A DNA stretch of 39,237 nt. Origin: Marisediminitalea oceani (GTDB lineage: Bacteria > Pseudomonadota > Gammaproteobacteria > Enterobacterales > Alteromonadaceae). Where the stretch lies: the NCBI RefSeq assembly GCF_003731635.1, contig NZ_RCUA01000045.1:1-39237 (forward strand), given 5' to 3'. Made by a program: the position numbers and the translations under genes. The notes below the pieces were generated by a model that was not told the origin of the DNA, searched no databases, and worked only from the letters and a program-made list of their open reading frames with translations. Below are positions 6,542 to 14,292 of this stretch, in pieces; within the stretch, counting starts at the first letter, position 1; each line of letters opens with the position of its first letter.

Positions 6542-8879
6542 CCTTGTTGGTGGATGCCGCAGCTTCGGCATTCTCCTTTGCCGGGTCCGGTACAATGCCA
6601 GTTTTAATAAAGGAATTGAGCAACGCCGACAGATCGATAATATGAATCACATGGGAGTAATTTTGTTGCAGGGCCTGCAGTTTTTCATACACTTCCAGAT
6701 CAATGCGTGACAACAGCGCCAGTCGTTGCTTGGACATCGGCGTGCTCACCGATTCATTTTTCTGGCATTCAATTCCCGCCACATAAAGCTGAGTTTCTTC
6801 TTCTTCCAGTGATTGTTTAATTTTATAGCGCAGTGACGACTCAAAGCATTGCACCTGGGTAAGGTTAATCAGTTTATTGTCGGCTTTGCGCTCACAATGA
6901 ATGGCCAGATGATAACGCTCAGCTTGCTGTAGCAGTCGGCGTAGTACCGAAGAATCTGGTGGTGATTTACCCATGTCGGCAAAAAATCCATGTAGCGGGG
7001 CATTGTGATCGCACACTGCAAAAGGATGCAGGTCATTATTTTGCTGTGTGGTGTACAAGGTTTTCATGCGGTGGATCATCTGCCTGCCGGTGACAACCTG
7101 TAACGCGGCATTCGGATAATGGCGGCTTACCACTTCCCACATATAGCGGAAATAAAGGGATTGCCTGAGCATAATATTTTCAATACTGGATTGCAGAGAC
7201 GAGCCCGAGCTGAGCTTTTTGAGCACTTTTGAAGTGTTATCGGTAGCGATTGCGAGTAATCGCAATACCCCGGTTTGCTGGTTGTAATCCAGAACTTTAT
7301 AACGTTGTGATTTCAGCTTGAAGTCGACGATACTTACCTTCACCTCAGGCGGTAAAACAGCCTCATGACAATCGTGGATCTGAAGCTGGATGCCGCCTAA
7401 CGAAAAATCCCGCACCGTGGCGGCATAACTGCTCATCAGGCTTACTTTTACCTGCGCATCGGTTTCAATTCTGAAGCGCGGTTGCTTGCGCCGGTCGATA
7501 TCTTCGTTCATCACAAAATGCAGCGGATACTGACTGTCATGATCAATATACTGGCGGGGTAGCTTCGCTTTGTCTGGCTGACTAAGTAGTTGTAAAGGAC
7601 CAAGTGCCTCGTTAATGGAGCGAATGTAGAGAATATGCCCCATCGACAAAATATCATTATGATCCTGGTGAGACATATCCTGCAGGATCCGAGCGGTTTC
7701 CTGACTGCCACGGCTAACCTTAGCCAGGCGATACTGCCAGAGTTCCAGACTCTCATGTTCCAGCCCCAACTGAACAAAGTTAGCCAGCAGGTTTTGCCGT
7801 TCTAACTGGCGCACTGTGGTGCACAGTGAAACAGGATCGCTGCCTCGTTTAGTGATGGTCAGCCGCAGTACAAAAGCTTCGTTAAAAGCGCTGAGCTCTT
7901 TTAATATTCTCTGCAGGGCAGTTTTACCGGGTAGGAGCTGTTTACTTCGGTAAGCCGGGTTGCGCTGGGTATTTACCGGCGTCATCAGCACCATTCGAGG
8001 TGTGAGCCTGGCACCGTCCTGTTTCATTAATACCGGCAGCCACGGCGAGTTTTGCACAATTCTATCGCGGTCCAGAGCCTGCATGGAGCGCTCTATTTCG
8101 AGGTCGCGCTCAAGGGGCAGGCGCAACATTACGCGGTTGAGGTACTGCTGAAACACCGCCTGCCAGTGCTGATCCTGTTCCGCCAGTTGCAACACCGCAT
8201 GATGACGCTGGGAGGCCGCATTAAATTCTACCCGGACATAGTCGAAATGAATGACTTCAGTAGCCGAACACAAGCCGGCAATATGCGGAAAGATAACCGG
8301 AATATCCGTAACCGAGGTAAATTTGGGTGAGCGGGTACAGGCAATGGTAAGTTGCGTGGCACTTAATGCCACCACAGCCACGGTTCTGCCATTCTGATAC
8401 GCCTGGGTGGCCACCGAAAAGTTCGGCGTAACAGAGAGGTCGTTATTAAACTGAATATCCTGATAAGACTGGGTTTGAACCGTGAACGCGTTTATGATTT
8501 TTTCGCGTAACTTACGCTGCACCAGGCCCTGATAATGCGCCGAATTGGTAATCGACTCAAACACACCAACGGTATATTGTTCCATGTAGCGGGCGGTTTC
8601 TTTTTTCAGGATCTCCGTGCCCACTTTATCGAGGGTCATTTCAATACCAAAGTGAGAAAAGCGTTTTACCGGAAACTGAGCAAAGGCCGAGTTATCCGCC
8701 GGCGCGTCGGTTTGCGACGTTAAGCGTATAACTTCCTCTTTGATGACTTGTCTGGCCTGGGCATTCAGGCGCGACGAGAAACGGTTAAGACCCTCGAGCA
8801 GACGACCTTGCTGCTGATAAGGAATTAACGCGCGGATCACAGGTTGATGTTTTTTTATTATTTCCTGTTCTGTACTCAT
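6534..8879 (-). CDS. Large PilZ-domain protein
   Basis: A 781-residue, apparently soluble protein. A canonical PilZ domain lies at about 463-570: the RxxxR motif is RKQPR (464-468) and the second motif is DFSLGG (491-496), matching D/NxSxxG, so c-di-GMP binding is expected. The 460 residues before it and 200 after it show no domain I recognise. The N-terminal part is helix-rich and the middle part mixed. PilZ proteins of this size are seen in Alteromonadales and Shewanella (family knowledge), where their outputs are unknown. The ATG at 8879 has only a weak upstream site (ACTAACAAAA). Transcribed alone, it converges on the SDR gene. It is probably a c-di-GMP effector, and two EAL proteins in this window could set its ligand level. 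Confidence 0.85.
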   Translation of the reverse strand: MSTEQEIIKKHQPVIRALIPYQQQGRLLEGLNRFSSRLNAQARQVIKEEVIRLTSQTDAPADNSAFAQFPVKRFSHFGIEMTLDKVGTEILKKETARYMEQYTVGVFESITNSAHYQGLVQRKLREKIINAFTVQTQSYQDIQFNNDLSVTPNFSVATQAYQNGRTVAVVALSATQLTIACTRSPKFTSVTDIPVIFPHIAGLCSATEVIHFDYVRVEFNAASQRHHAVLQLAEQDQHWQAVFQQYLNRVMLRLPLERDLEIERSMQALDRDRIVQNSPWLPVLMKQDGARLTPRMVLMTPVNTQRNPAYRSKQLLPGKTALQRILKELSAFNEAFVLRLTITKRGSDPVSLCTTVRQLERQNLLANFVQLGLEHESLELWQYRLAKVSRGSQETARILQDMSHQDHNDILSMGHILYIRSINEALGPLQLLSQPDKAKLPRQYIDHDSQYPLHFVMNEDIDRRKQPRFRIETDAQVKVSLMSSYAATVRDFSLGGIQLQIHDCHEAVLPPEVKVSIVDFKLKSQRYKVLDYNQQTGVLRLLAIATDNTSKVLKKLSSGSSLQSSIENIMLRQSLYFRYMWEVVSRHYPNAALQVVTGRQMIHRMKTLYTTQQNNDLHPFAVCDHNAPLHGFFADMGKSPPDSSVLRRLLQQAERYHLAIHCERKADNKLINLTQVQCFESSLRYKIKQSLEEEETQLYVAGIECQKNESVSTPMSKQRLALLSRIDLEVYEKLQALQQNYSHVIHIIDLSALLNSFIKTGIVPDPAKENAEAAASTNKVT

Positions 8880-9009
8880 TTTTGTTAGTTTTTATGCAAG
8901 TACAATAGCTAAAAATTAACATAGCACAGTTGTTACGCAAAAAGCATGCACTTTTTACAGCGCCCTGTATGCCAGAGGCAGTGGGGTTTATAAGGAGTGT
9001 TGCAAACAG

Positions 9010-9378
9010 TCAGAGCGCCGAAACATCGGCATAAATGAGGTATTCCTCAATTAAATCCTCATTAACCCTGAAGATGTTACAAAACGGGATGGTCAGAGTA
9101 CTGTCATCAAAACGGGTATAAGTCACTGTTCCCTGACATATTACCCCGGTTGGGGTTCGCCAGGTCTCAGCCACTGTGTGAGAAAGCGCTTTAACACTGT
9201 TGAAAAAGTCGTCGACCACGGCGGCAATGTTAGCCCGGCCAGCGACTATTGGTGCATTGCCAAAGCGAAAGGTGGCATGTTCTGCTAAAAAGCCTGCAAA
9301 GGTTTCGGTATCTTTATTATCAATAGCTTGAAATAGGTTTTTCACGGTGGGAGTCCTTGCAGGTAGCGCCGCTTGCAT
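9010..9378 (-). CDS. NTF2-like / SnoaL-like protein
   Basis: A 122-residue protein with the pattern of the NTF2-like superfamily: an N-terminal helix pair containing VKNLFQAIDNKD, then FAGFLAEHATFRFGNAP-type strand entry, a central IAAVVDDFF helix and four beta strands ending EEYLIYADVS. The ATG at 9378 gives the normal family length. The frame runs further upstream to a TTG at 9453, which would add an unlikely tail. The domain can be an enzyme (isomerase-like) or just a ligand pocket, and specific function cannot be read. It is 76 bp downstream of the anti-sigma-like gene on the same strand, so it may be the last gene of the TonB-sigma operon. Confidence 0.75.
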   Translation of the reverse strand: MQAALPARTPTVKNLFQAIDNKDTETFAGFLAEHATFRFGNAPIVAGRANIAAVVDDFFNSVKALSHTVAETWRTPTGVICQGTVTYTRFDDSTLTIPFCNIFRVNEDLIEEYLIYADVSAL

Positions 9379-9454
9379 ATCGCGAATGGTGTTAAAGCTA
9401 ATGAAACCATGTTGTTGGACGCTTGACCAGCAAAAATTAGCGTGCCCGCCCAAG

Positions 9455-10045
9455 CTAGCAGCTCTTGATGGGAGCCTGTTCTATTTTTATCAGCCGGCCT
9501 TGTTTATCAAAGGCCAGGGCGACAAAAGTGCCTTCAACCAGGGCCGGATCTACTCGCTGCAGTGCCCGCAAATCATCAATTAACTCATGAGAAACAGTAA
9601 TGGTCTGATTATCACAATCGGTAAACAACCAGTTTCCCTGATGGCTGGCCAGCATGGCCGGGCGCGAATAAAACACCTTTAATGTGGTTAACTGACGGGT
9701 ATATTCACGGGTATACAAAGTCAGTTTTTCGCGATAATCGGGAAGGCTCGCCACGTCATCCTGATAGCCATGATATTCCACTTCCAGGGCAATGAGATCA
9801 TTGTCAGGCATTGGCTGGTTAATAAGCGGGGCGCCCTTAACCAGCAGTAACAGGCTGCCTACTGCAGCAGCCAGCGCCAGCCACTCCCGGCCGGGCAATC
9901 TGGCTTTAGCGCGCTCAAGGAAGTGCTGTTGATTGCCGGGCTGTTGATTCAACACGGCCCGTTTTATCCGCCCTGGCGCCGGATAACGTTGCTTAGCAGT
10001 GTTGTATGCCTGTTGCAATGCGTCTTGACGGTCGGACTCGTTCAT
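9455..10045 (-). CDS. Single-pass membrane protein downstream of ECF sigma factor (putative anti-sigma)
   Basis: A 196-residue protein with one predicted helix at about 57-73 (EWLALAAAVGSLLLLV), a basic cytosolic N-terminus and a ~120-residue outer part. The ATG at 10045 overlaps the stop of the sigma gene (ATGA) and has GGAAA upstream, indicating translational coupling. Gene order and topology are those of ECF anti-sigma factors. However, I see no zinc-binding HxxxCxxC (ZAS) motif in the N-terminal part, so the assignment is by position only. The periplasmic part contains a long predicted helix followed by strands and two Cys (one in FTDCDNQ, one terminal). Confidence 0.7.
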   Translation of the reverse strand: MNESDRQDALQQAYNTAKQRYPAPGRIKRAVLNQQPGNQQHFLERAKARLPGREWLALAAAVGSLLLLVKGAPLINQPMPDNDLIALEVEYHGYQDDVASLPDYREKLTLYTREYTRQLTTLKVFYSRPAMLASHQGNWLFTDCDNQTITVSHELIDDLRALQRVDPALVEGTFVALAFDKQGRLIKIEQAPIKSC

Positions 10046-10602
10046 GATGTTTTCCAATGTTTTTTCAGGGTGTTACGGGCATATCGCAGGCGCGTTTTTA
10101 CCGTTTCAACCGGCACATCACAGATGCTGGCAATATCCTGCAAACTAAATCCTTCCTGCTGTAGCGAGAAAGCTTCCCGTTGGGTAAACGGGAGATGTTT
10201 AAGCAACTGATGAAAGTCGGTTTCGTTATCACTCACCGGCGCTACTGACCCCAGGGAATCCGGGTCGGTATCGGCCTGCCAGCGCTTACTCTGGCGAAAC
10301 TCATCGATAAGCATCCGATGCCCAATGGTAAACAGCCAGGCCTGAAAGCGCCCCTCACATTGATAGTCCTGCTTTGATTCCATTACTTTGAGCCAGACTT
10401 TCTGGGTGACGTCTGCCGCGGTGTTGGGGTCGCTCATTACCAGCAGATAATAGTACAAATTATTACAGTGCTGATCGTAGAGCGCGCTCAGGGCGGCGCT
10501 ATCGCCCGTTTGCCGATAGCGCCTGAACAAAGTTTCGTTGCAGCTTGTGGCAGTTTCCGATTTCAGGAAAGTGCGTAGAAATCCGAGTTTAGCAATCCCC
10601 AC
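10042..10602 (-). CDS. ECF-type RNA polymerase sigma factor
   Basis: A 186-residue sigma-70 family protein of ECF size. Sigma region 2 spans about 35-105 (LYDQHCNNLYYYLL, then DVTQKVWLKV and RFQAWLFTIGHRMLIDEFR). Region 4 spans about 130-182, with a helix-turn-helix around FSLQDIASICDVPVETVKTRLRYA-type sequence. The GTG start at 10602 is preceded by AAGGA with 6-nt spacing. It starts 9 bp after the TonB stop and overlaps the putative anti-sigma gene. It should direct RNA polymerase to a small regulon. Its inducer is unknown, and no FecA-like receptor lies in the window. Confidence 0.92.
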   Translation of the reverse strand: MGIAKLGFLRTFLKSETATSCNETLFRRYRQTGDSAALSALYDQHCNNLYYYLLVMSDPNTAADVTQKVWLKVMESKQDYQCEGRFQAWLFTIGHRMLIDEFRQSKRWQADTDPDSLGSVAPVSDNETDFHQLLKHLPFTQREAFSLQQEGFSLQDIASICDVPVETVKTRLRYARNTLKKHWKTS

Positions 10603-10611
10603 AGGCGGTCC

Positions 10612-11199
10612 TTACTGCTCCAGCTTGAAGGTCAGTACTACTTGTAACCCGGTTTGACCCGCAGGTACAACTTTTTCTACCTGAGGCTGATAACGCCATT
10701 TTGCCAGCGCCCGTTTGGCTTCCCGGTTAAAGATACGCAGCGGCTCGGCATCCACTACGGTGATATTGGTTACCGTTCCCTGGGGCGTGAGGTCAAAGGT
10801 TAATTGCACCCAGCCTTCAATGCCTTGTCGGGCCGCATCGGCAGGATAGCTGGGGTTCACCCTGACTATCGGCCGTGCAGACGCATCACTTTGTTGGCCA
10901 AAGTCTGTATTAATGGCTATCTGATTGCCAGGTATGACTGGGTTTACGTTAACGCTAAGCTCATTGGGGCCAGGATCAGACTCAACCGGCTCTGGCAGCG
11001 AAGGGGGCTGCTCGAGCGTTTTTTCCATCGGCTTAACCGGTTGTCTGGTAATAGTTTCAGGCTCTTCCACGTGCAGTAAAAAATCATCAATTACCACCGG
11101 CTCTTCCACTTTTGGGGCTTCGCCGTGTTGCTCGATTAGTTTGGCCATCATTACAAACAAACCGAAAGTGACCAGCGCGGCCAGTAGCAGGTGACTCAA
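10612..11199 (-). CDS. Energy transducer TonB (N-terminus probably frameshifted)
   Basis: A 195-residue open frame with one helix (about 3-20), a Pro/Glu-rich periplasmic linker (about 28-95) and a C-terminal TonB_C domain (about 105-193; YPADAARQGIEGWV, then a final VVLTFKLEQ strand). TonB links the proton motive force (through ExbB/ExbD) to outer-membrane receptors; no exbBD is in the window. In this frame the first usable codon is a TTG at 11199 with a poor ribosome site and no basic residues before the helix. A well-placed ATG at 11249 is in another frame. One extra T in the TTT at 11223-11225 would join them and supply an RDYVRP stretch directly before the helix. A frameshift or sequencing error is likely. 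It heads an operon with the ECF sigma gene. Confidence 0.85.
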   Translation of the reverse strand: MSHLLLAALVTFGLFVMMAKLIEQHGEAPKVEEPVVIDDFLLHVEEPETITRQPVKPMEKTLEQPPSLPEPVESDPGPNELSVNVNPVIPGNQIAINTDFGQQSDASARPIVRVNPSYPADAARQGIEGWVQLTFDLTPQGTVTNITVVDAEPLRIFNREAKRALAKWRYQPQVEKVVPAGQTGLQVVLTFKLEQ

Positions 11200-11246
11200 T
11201 GGCCTGACATAATCACGGGTTGAAAGGTTGGATTCGCAGTTAATTG

Positions 11247-11263
11247 CATAGTGTGTACTCCCT
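11247..11263 (-). promoter_or_regulatory. Ribosome site and out-of-frame ATG upstream of tonB
   Basis: AGGGAG (complement of 11258-11263) lies 8 nt upstream of an ATG (11249-11247). This is the best start signal in the region, but its frame stops after 17 codons. Restoring one base in the T run at 11223-11225 would connect it to the TonB frame and give a 212-residue protein. This decides that the true TonB start is probably here. Confidence 0.65.
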
Positions 11264-11327
11264 GGTTTTGGGTATAACGACCGGGCAGCACAAAAGGGGT
11301 GAATTAAATTTCAAAAAATTGTCTCTA

Positions 11328-11345
11328 CAAAATTTTACAATTTTG
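11328..11345. promoter_or_regulatory. Inverted repeat in divergent promoter (candidate operator)
   Basis: CAAAATT-TTAC-AATTTTG is a perfect 7-bp inverted repeat with a 4-nt spacer. It lies between tonB (minus) and the small gene at 11449 (plus). The adjacent 13-mer ACAATTTTGAACT (11337-11349) recurs at 14147-14159 upstream of the histidine kinase gene. A regulator site is possible, but AT-rich promoter DNA also gives such repeats by chance. Confidence 0.3.
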
Positions 11346-11448
11346 AACTTGCCGGGGGCAGTGCCGCAAGCGATTCTGGGGACTGCAGAATTAGTGGGCG
11401 GGCAGCGCAGATTTGTGAAATGCACATAACGCCGCAACAGGAGGGAGC

Positions 11449-11832
11449 ATGAATGACGATAACCAGCCGCCGGAAGGTTATTTTGGTTGCTTTGGGAAAA
11501 ACGCAGCCGAGGCATTAGCGATATTAATGCCGGTGGTTGATATCGCGTTAAAAGCCCATGAAACCGGCGACTATCAGGCATTCCGAAACGTGATGACAGA
11601 CTCTCTGGCGGCCAGAATTACGCCTGATGGGTTTCAAAACGCTTACAAGGCAATTGCGCCAGAGCTTGGCCCGCTTATATGTAAGCGGCTACTTGCAGCA
11701 GTTAACCGGGCAGGCAACCCAAGGTTGCTGTTTGTGGCTCGATATACCAATACCAGCGATGATATTTTGATAAATATCACGTTTACCAACAGCGCTGATG
11801 CACCACTCATCAACGAGATGTGGATAGAGTAG
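11449..11832 (+). CDS. Hypothetical protein, possible NTF2-like fold
   Basis: A 127-residue cytosolic protein with a strong AGGAGG ribosome site 6-7 nt before the ATG, which fixes the start. The order is a long amphipathic helix (about 18-50, AEALAILMPVVDIALKAHETGDY), a helix pair, then strands (LLFVARYTN, ILINITFTN, INEMWIE). This resembles DUF3887/NTF2-like small proteins, with the YQAFRNVMTDSLAARITPDGFQ part typical of that fold. No catalytic residues can be named. It is divergent from tonB and convergent with the response regulator gene, so it is transcribed alone. Confidence 0.6.
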   Translation: MNDDNQPPEGYFGCFGKNAAEALAILMPVVDIALKAHETGDYQAFRNVMTDSLAARITPDGFQNAYKAIAPELGPLICKRLLAAVNRAGNPRLLFVARYTNTSDDILINITFTNSADAPLINEMWIE

Positions 11833-11844
11833 AGGACAGCCGGA

Positions 11845-12537
11845 TTAACTCAATGCCTTTAACCGGTAACCATTACCGCGGATCGTGGCGATTTCGATGC
11901 CGGCAGCAGGCGGCAGTTTTTGGCGCAGGCGGCTGATATAAACATCCACAATATTAGTCAGCGGATCAGTGTTGCTTTGCCAGACCCGGCTTAAAATACG
12001 CTCCCGGGTGAGCACTTTATTTTGCGACTCAATAAAATAGCTCAGCAGGTTAAATTCGATATTGGTTAGAGTAAGTTCTTCAGCTTTACCGTCTTGGCTA
12101 ATGCTGGCCAGTTTGGACTCCAGATCCAGTTGCAGGTTGGCAAAGCTCAGCTGGCGAGGCGCTTTAGCCGGTTGCGAGCGATGCCGTCTGCCCAGCGCAT
12201 TAACCCTGGCCAACAGCTCGTCGAAATCGAAGGGTTTGCACAGGTAGTCGTCGGCGCCTTTGTCGAGCCCGGTTACTTTCTCTACAATATCATCGAGGGC
12301 CGACAGGAGTAACACCATAGGGCCATGGCTGAGCTGTTTCAGGGCGGGCAGTATCTCCACGCTATCGTCTTCGCCAAACATTCTGTCGAGCACCAGCAAA
12401 TCAGGCTGCTCCCGCTTAGCTAAATCAACCAGGTTATGCAGTGCAGTTTCTTTGATGCATTCAAACCCTTCGGCAGTGAGTCCGCGATAAAGGAAATTGA
12501 CCAGCGAGAGTTCATCATCAGCAATCAGAATTTTCAT
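11845..12537 (-). CDS. OmpR/PhoB-family response regulator
   Basis: A 230-residue two-domain regulator. The receiver domain (1-112) has the acidic pocket DD at 7-8, phospho-acceptor Asp51 (VLDRMF), the conserved hydroxyl residue Ser79 and Lys101 (CKPFDF). The C-terminal winged helix (about 125-228) has the usual FNLLSYFIESQNKVLTRERIL-type start and ends RGNGYRLKAL. It should bind DNA when phosphorylated by the kinase next to it. Its ATG overlaps the kinase stop by 1 bp (TAATG). It lies downstream of the kinase in the same transcript. The signal and the regulon are unknown. Confidence 0.93.
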   Translation of the reverse strand: MKILIADDELSLVNFLYRGLTAEGFECIKETALHNLVDLAKREQPDLLVLDRMFGEDDSVEILPALKQLSHGPMVLLLSALDDIVEKVTGLDKGADDYLCKPFDFDELLARVNALGRRHRSQPAKAPRQLSFANLQLDLESKLASISQDGKAEELTLTNIEFNLLSYFIESQNKVLTRERILSRVWQSNTDPLTNIVDVYISRLRQKLPPAAGIEIATIRGNGYRLKALS

Positions 12538-14093
12538 TATTCAACATCCATTGGCAGATAAATTTGAAACAGGGTGCCTTCTCCCTGGGTGGAGTTAACC
12601 TGTATTTCCCCGCCATGCGCCTCAATAATGGCTTTGGCAATGGCGAGGCCAAGCCCCAGTCCTTCGGACTTGTGCTTAAAGCGCACAAAGCGTTCAAAAA
12701 TATGGTTAATATCAGCAGGGGAGATCCCTTCACCAAAGTCTTTTATCTCAATGCAGGCACTGGTATCTAACTGCTTTAATGACACGTTAATGGGTGATTG
12801 AGGCGCTGAGTATTTACAGGCGTTATCCAGCATAATAGCAACCACCTGCTTAATGCGCTGCAGGTCAAATTTGAGCTCTAACGCGTTGGCCATCTCGTCA
12901 ATGTCGAGGGTAAAGTGGCGATCTTCGTGCAGGCGCTGCCACTGGCTAACCTGATTTTGCAGGAAATCGCCTAGCGGCTGGCGCGAAGTGTCCAGTTTTA
13001 ACTGACTTAGTTCGGCTCTGGCCAGCAACAGTAAGTCATCTACCAGTTCACTGAGGTTCACCGCCTGCAGCAATATTGAGTCCAGCGTTTCCCGGTAAAC
13101 CTCTTCCGAGGCAGAAGACTGACGCAGAGTAACCTGGGCCTCACCCCTGATTATGGTCAGAGGCGTTCTGAGTTCGTGTGAGACATCAGCCAGAAACTGA
13201 CGCCGGCGAGAGTCAACCCTGGTAAGTTGTTCGTTGACCTGCTTGATTTCCCGGGTGCGCTGCTCTACCTCAAATTCCAGCTGCTTGCGAGAATGTTCGG
13301 CTTGCATTTCGTGGTCGGCCAGGCGCGAAGCCAGCAGGTTTAGCGACGATACCAGTTGGGAGAATTCGGTATCCAGGGTTTCTGGTAAGCGCTGGTGGTA
13401 ATCGCCTGCTGCAATGGCTTTAGTGCCGTTGTTGATAATGGTTAGCGGCTGATAGAGCTGATTAAACAGCCAGTAACAGGCAAGGATAATACATGGCATG
13501 GCAAACAGCGCCACGCCCACAGCAAACCACACAATGGCAGTGTTAAGGGTTTCTATTTTGGCATTAATGGCTGAAACCACATTACCCTGCCGTACTACAG
13601 CGGCGTTAATTGCCTCACGAAATTCATTATCAATCTTTACCTCGAGCAAGGTCTGCAAGCGGTTCTGCTGGTCCAGCGGGGTGTTGTTATAGGTGGCTGT
13701 GATGGCCTTAAATTCGCTGATGATGGCGTCTATCAGGCCGGCCAGTTCGTCGGTATCTTCAATGCTGCCGGCGGTCATCTTGCTGCCCAGAGCCTGCCTT
13801 TGTTGCAGTTCGAGACGGCGAATTTTGTCTAATGACTGAGCAATAAGCGCCTGTTTGTTGCGAATGATAGCCTGGTTGGCACTTTCTCCAAAAATCAGCT
13901 CGTCGGTGAGTTGTTTGAACATTCGATAGGAGATGCTGCTGAGTTTCTGATGTTCTGCCAGCAGTGTTTGTCCGGTATTACTTTGCTCCAGGTTAATTTG
14001 TGTCAGGTAGGCAGAAACAGCCGTACAGCATAGAGCAATCATCATGATCAGCCCTGAGGTGATCCCAAACAGATAGATTTTTCGCTTATACAT
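12537..14093 (-). CDS. Sensor histidine kinase
   Basis: A 518-residue membrane kinase. The start at 14093 gives MYKRKIYLF directly before the first helix (about 8-30). A longer open frame upstream has no signal. A helical periplasmic sensor (about 31-185) is followed by a second helix (about 187-211), HAMP (about 212-263), a coiled coil, HisKA with phospho-acceptor His306 (SHELRTPL) and an HATPase domain with the N box DNACKYS, G1 DFGEGI and G2 GLGLGLAIAK. The sensor looks like a four-helix bundle without known ligand motifs. It partners with the overlapping response regulator gene. Confidence 0.92.
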   Translation of the reverse strand: MYKRKIYLFGITSGLIMMIALCCTAVSAYLTQINLEQSNTGQTLLAEHQKLSSISYRMFKQLTDELIFGESANQAIIRNKQALIAQSLDKIRRLELQQRQALGSKMTAGSIEDTDELAGLIDAIISEFKAITATYNNTPLDQQNRLQTLLEVKIDNEFREAINAAVVRQGNVVSAINAKIETLNTAIVWFAVGVALFAMPCIILACYWLFNQLYQPLTIINNGTKAIAAGDYHQRLPETLDTEFSQLVSSLNLLASRLADHEMQAEHSRKQLEFEVEQRTREIKQVNEQLTRVDSRRRQFLADVSHELRTPLTIIRGEAQVTLRQSSASEEVYRETLDSILLQAVNLSELVDDLLLLARAELSQLKLDTSRQPLGDFLQNQVSQWQRLHEDRHFTLDIDEMANALELKFDLQRIKQVVAIMLDNACKYSAPQSPINVSLKQLDTSACIEIKDFGEGISPADINHIFERFVRFKHKSEGLGLGLAIAKAIIEAHGGEIQVNSTQGEGTLFQIYLPMDVE

Positions 14094-14292
14094 GAACTTA
14101 CTTCGCAACGCTTTAACATCCAATACGTAAAAATCCGAAAAACAGCACAATTTTGAACTACGCTTTGTGAACGCAATGTAAATTTGTCGCGTATTACATA
14201 CGGTTTGACTGAGCGCGGTTTGCTCCTTGCAGCCTGGAAGTGCTCGGTAAACGCCATCTGAGGTAGACATATTTTTATAGGTGGAGTGCAGC

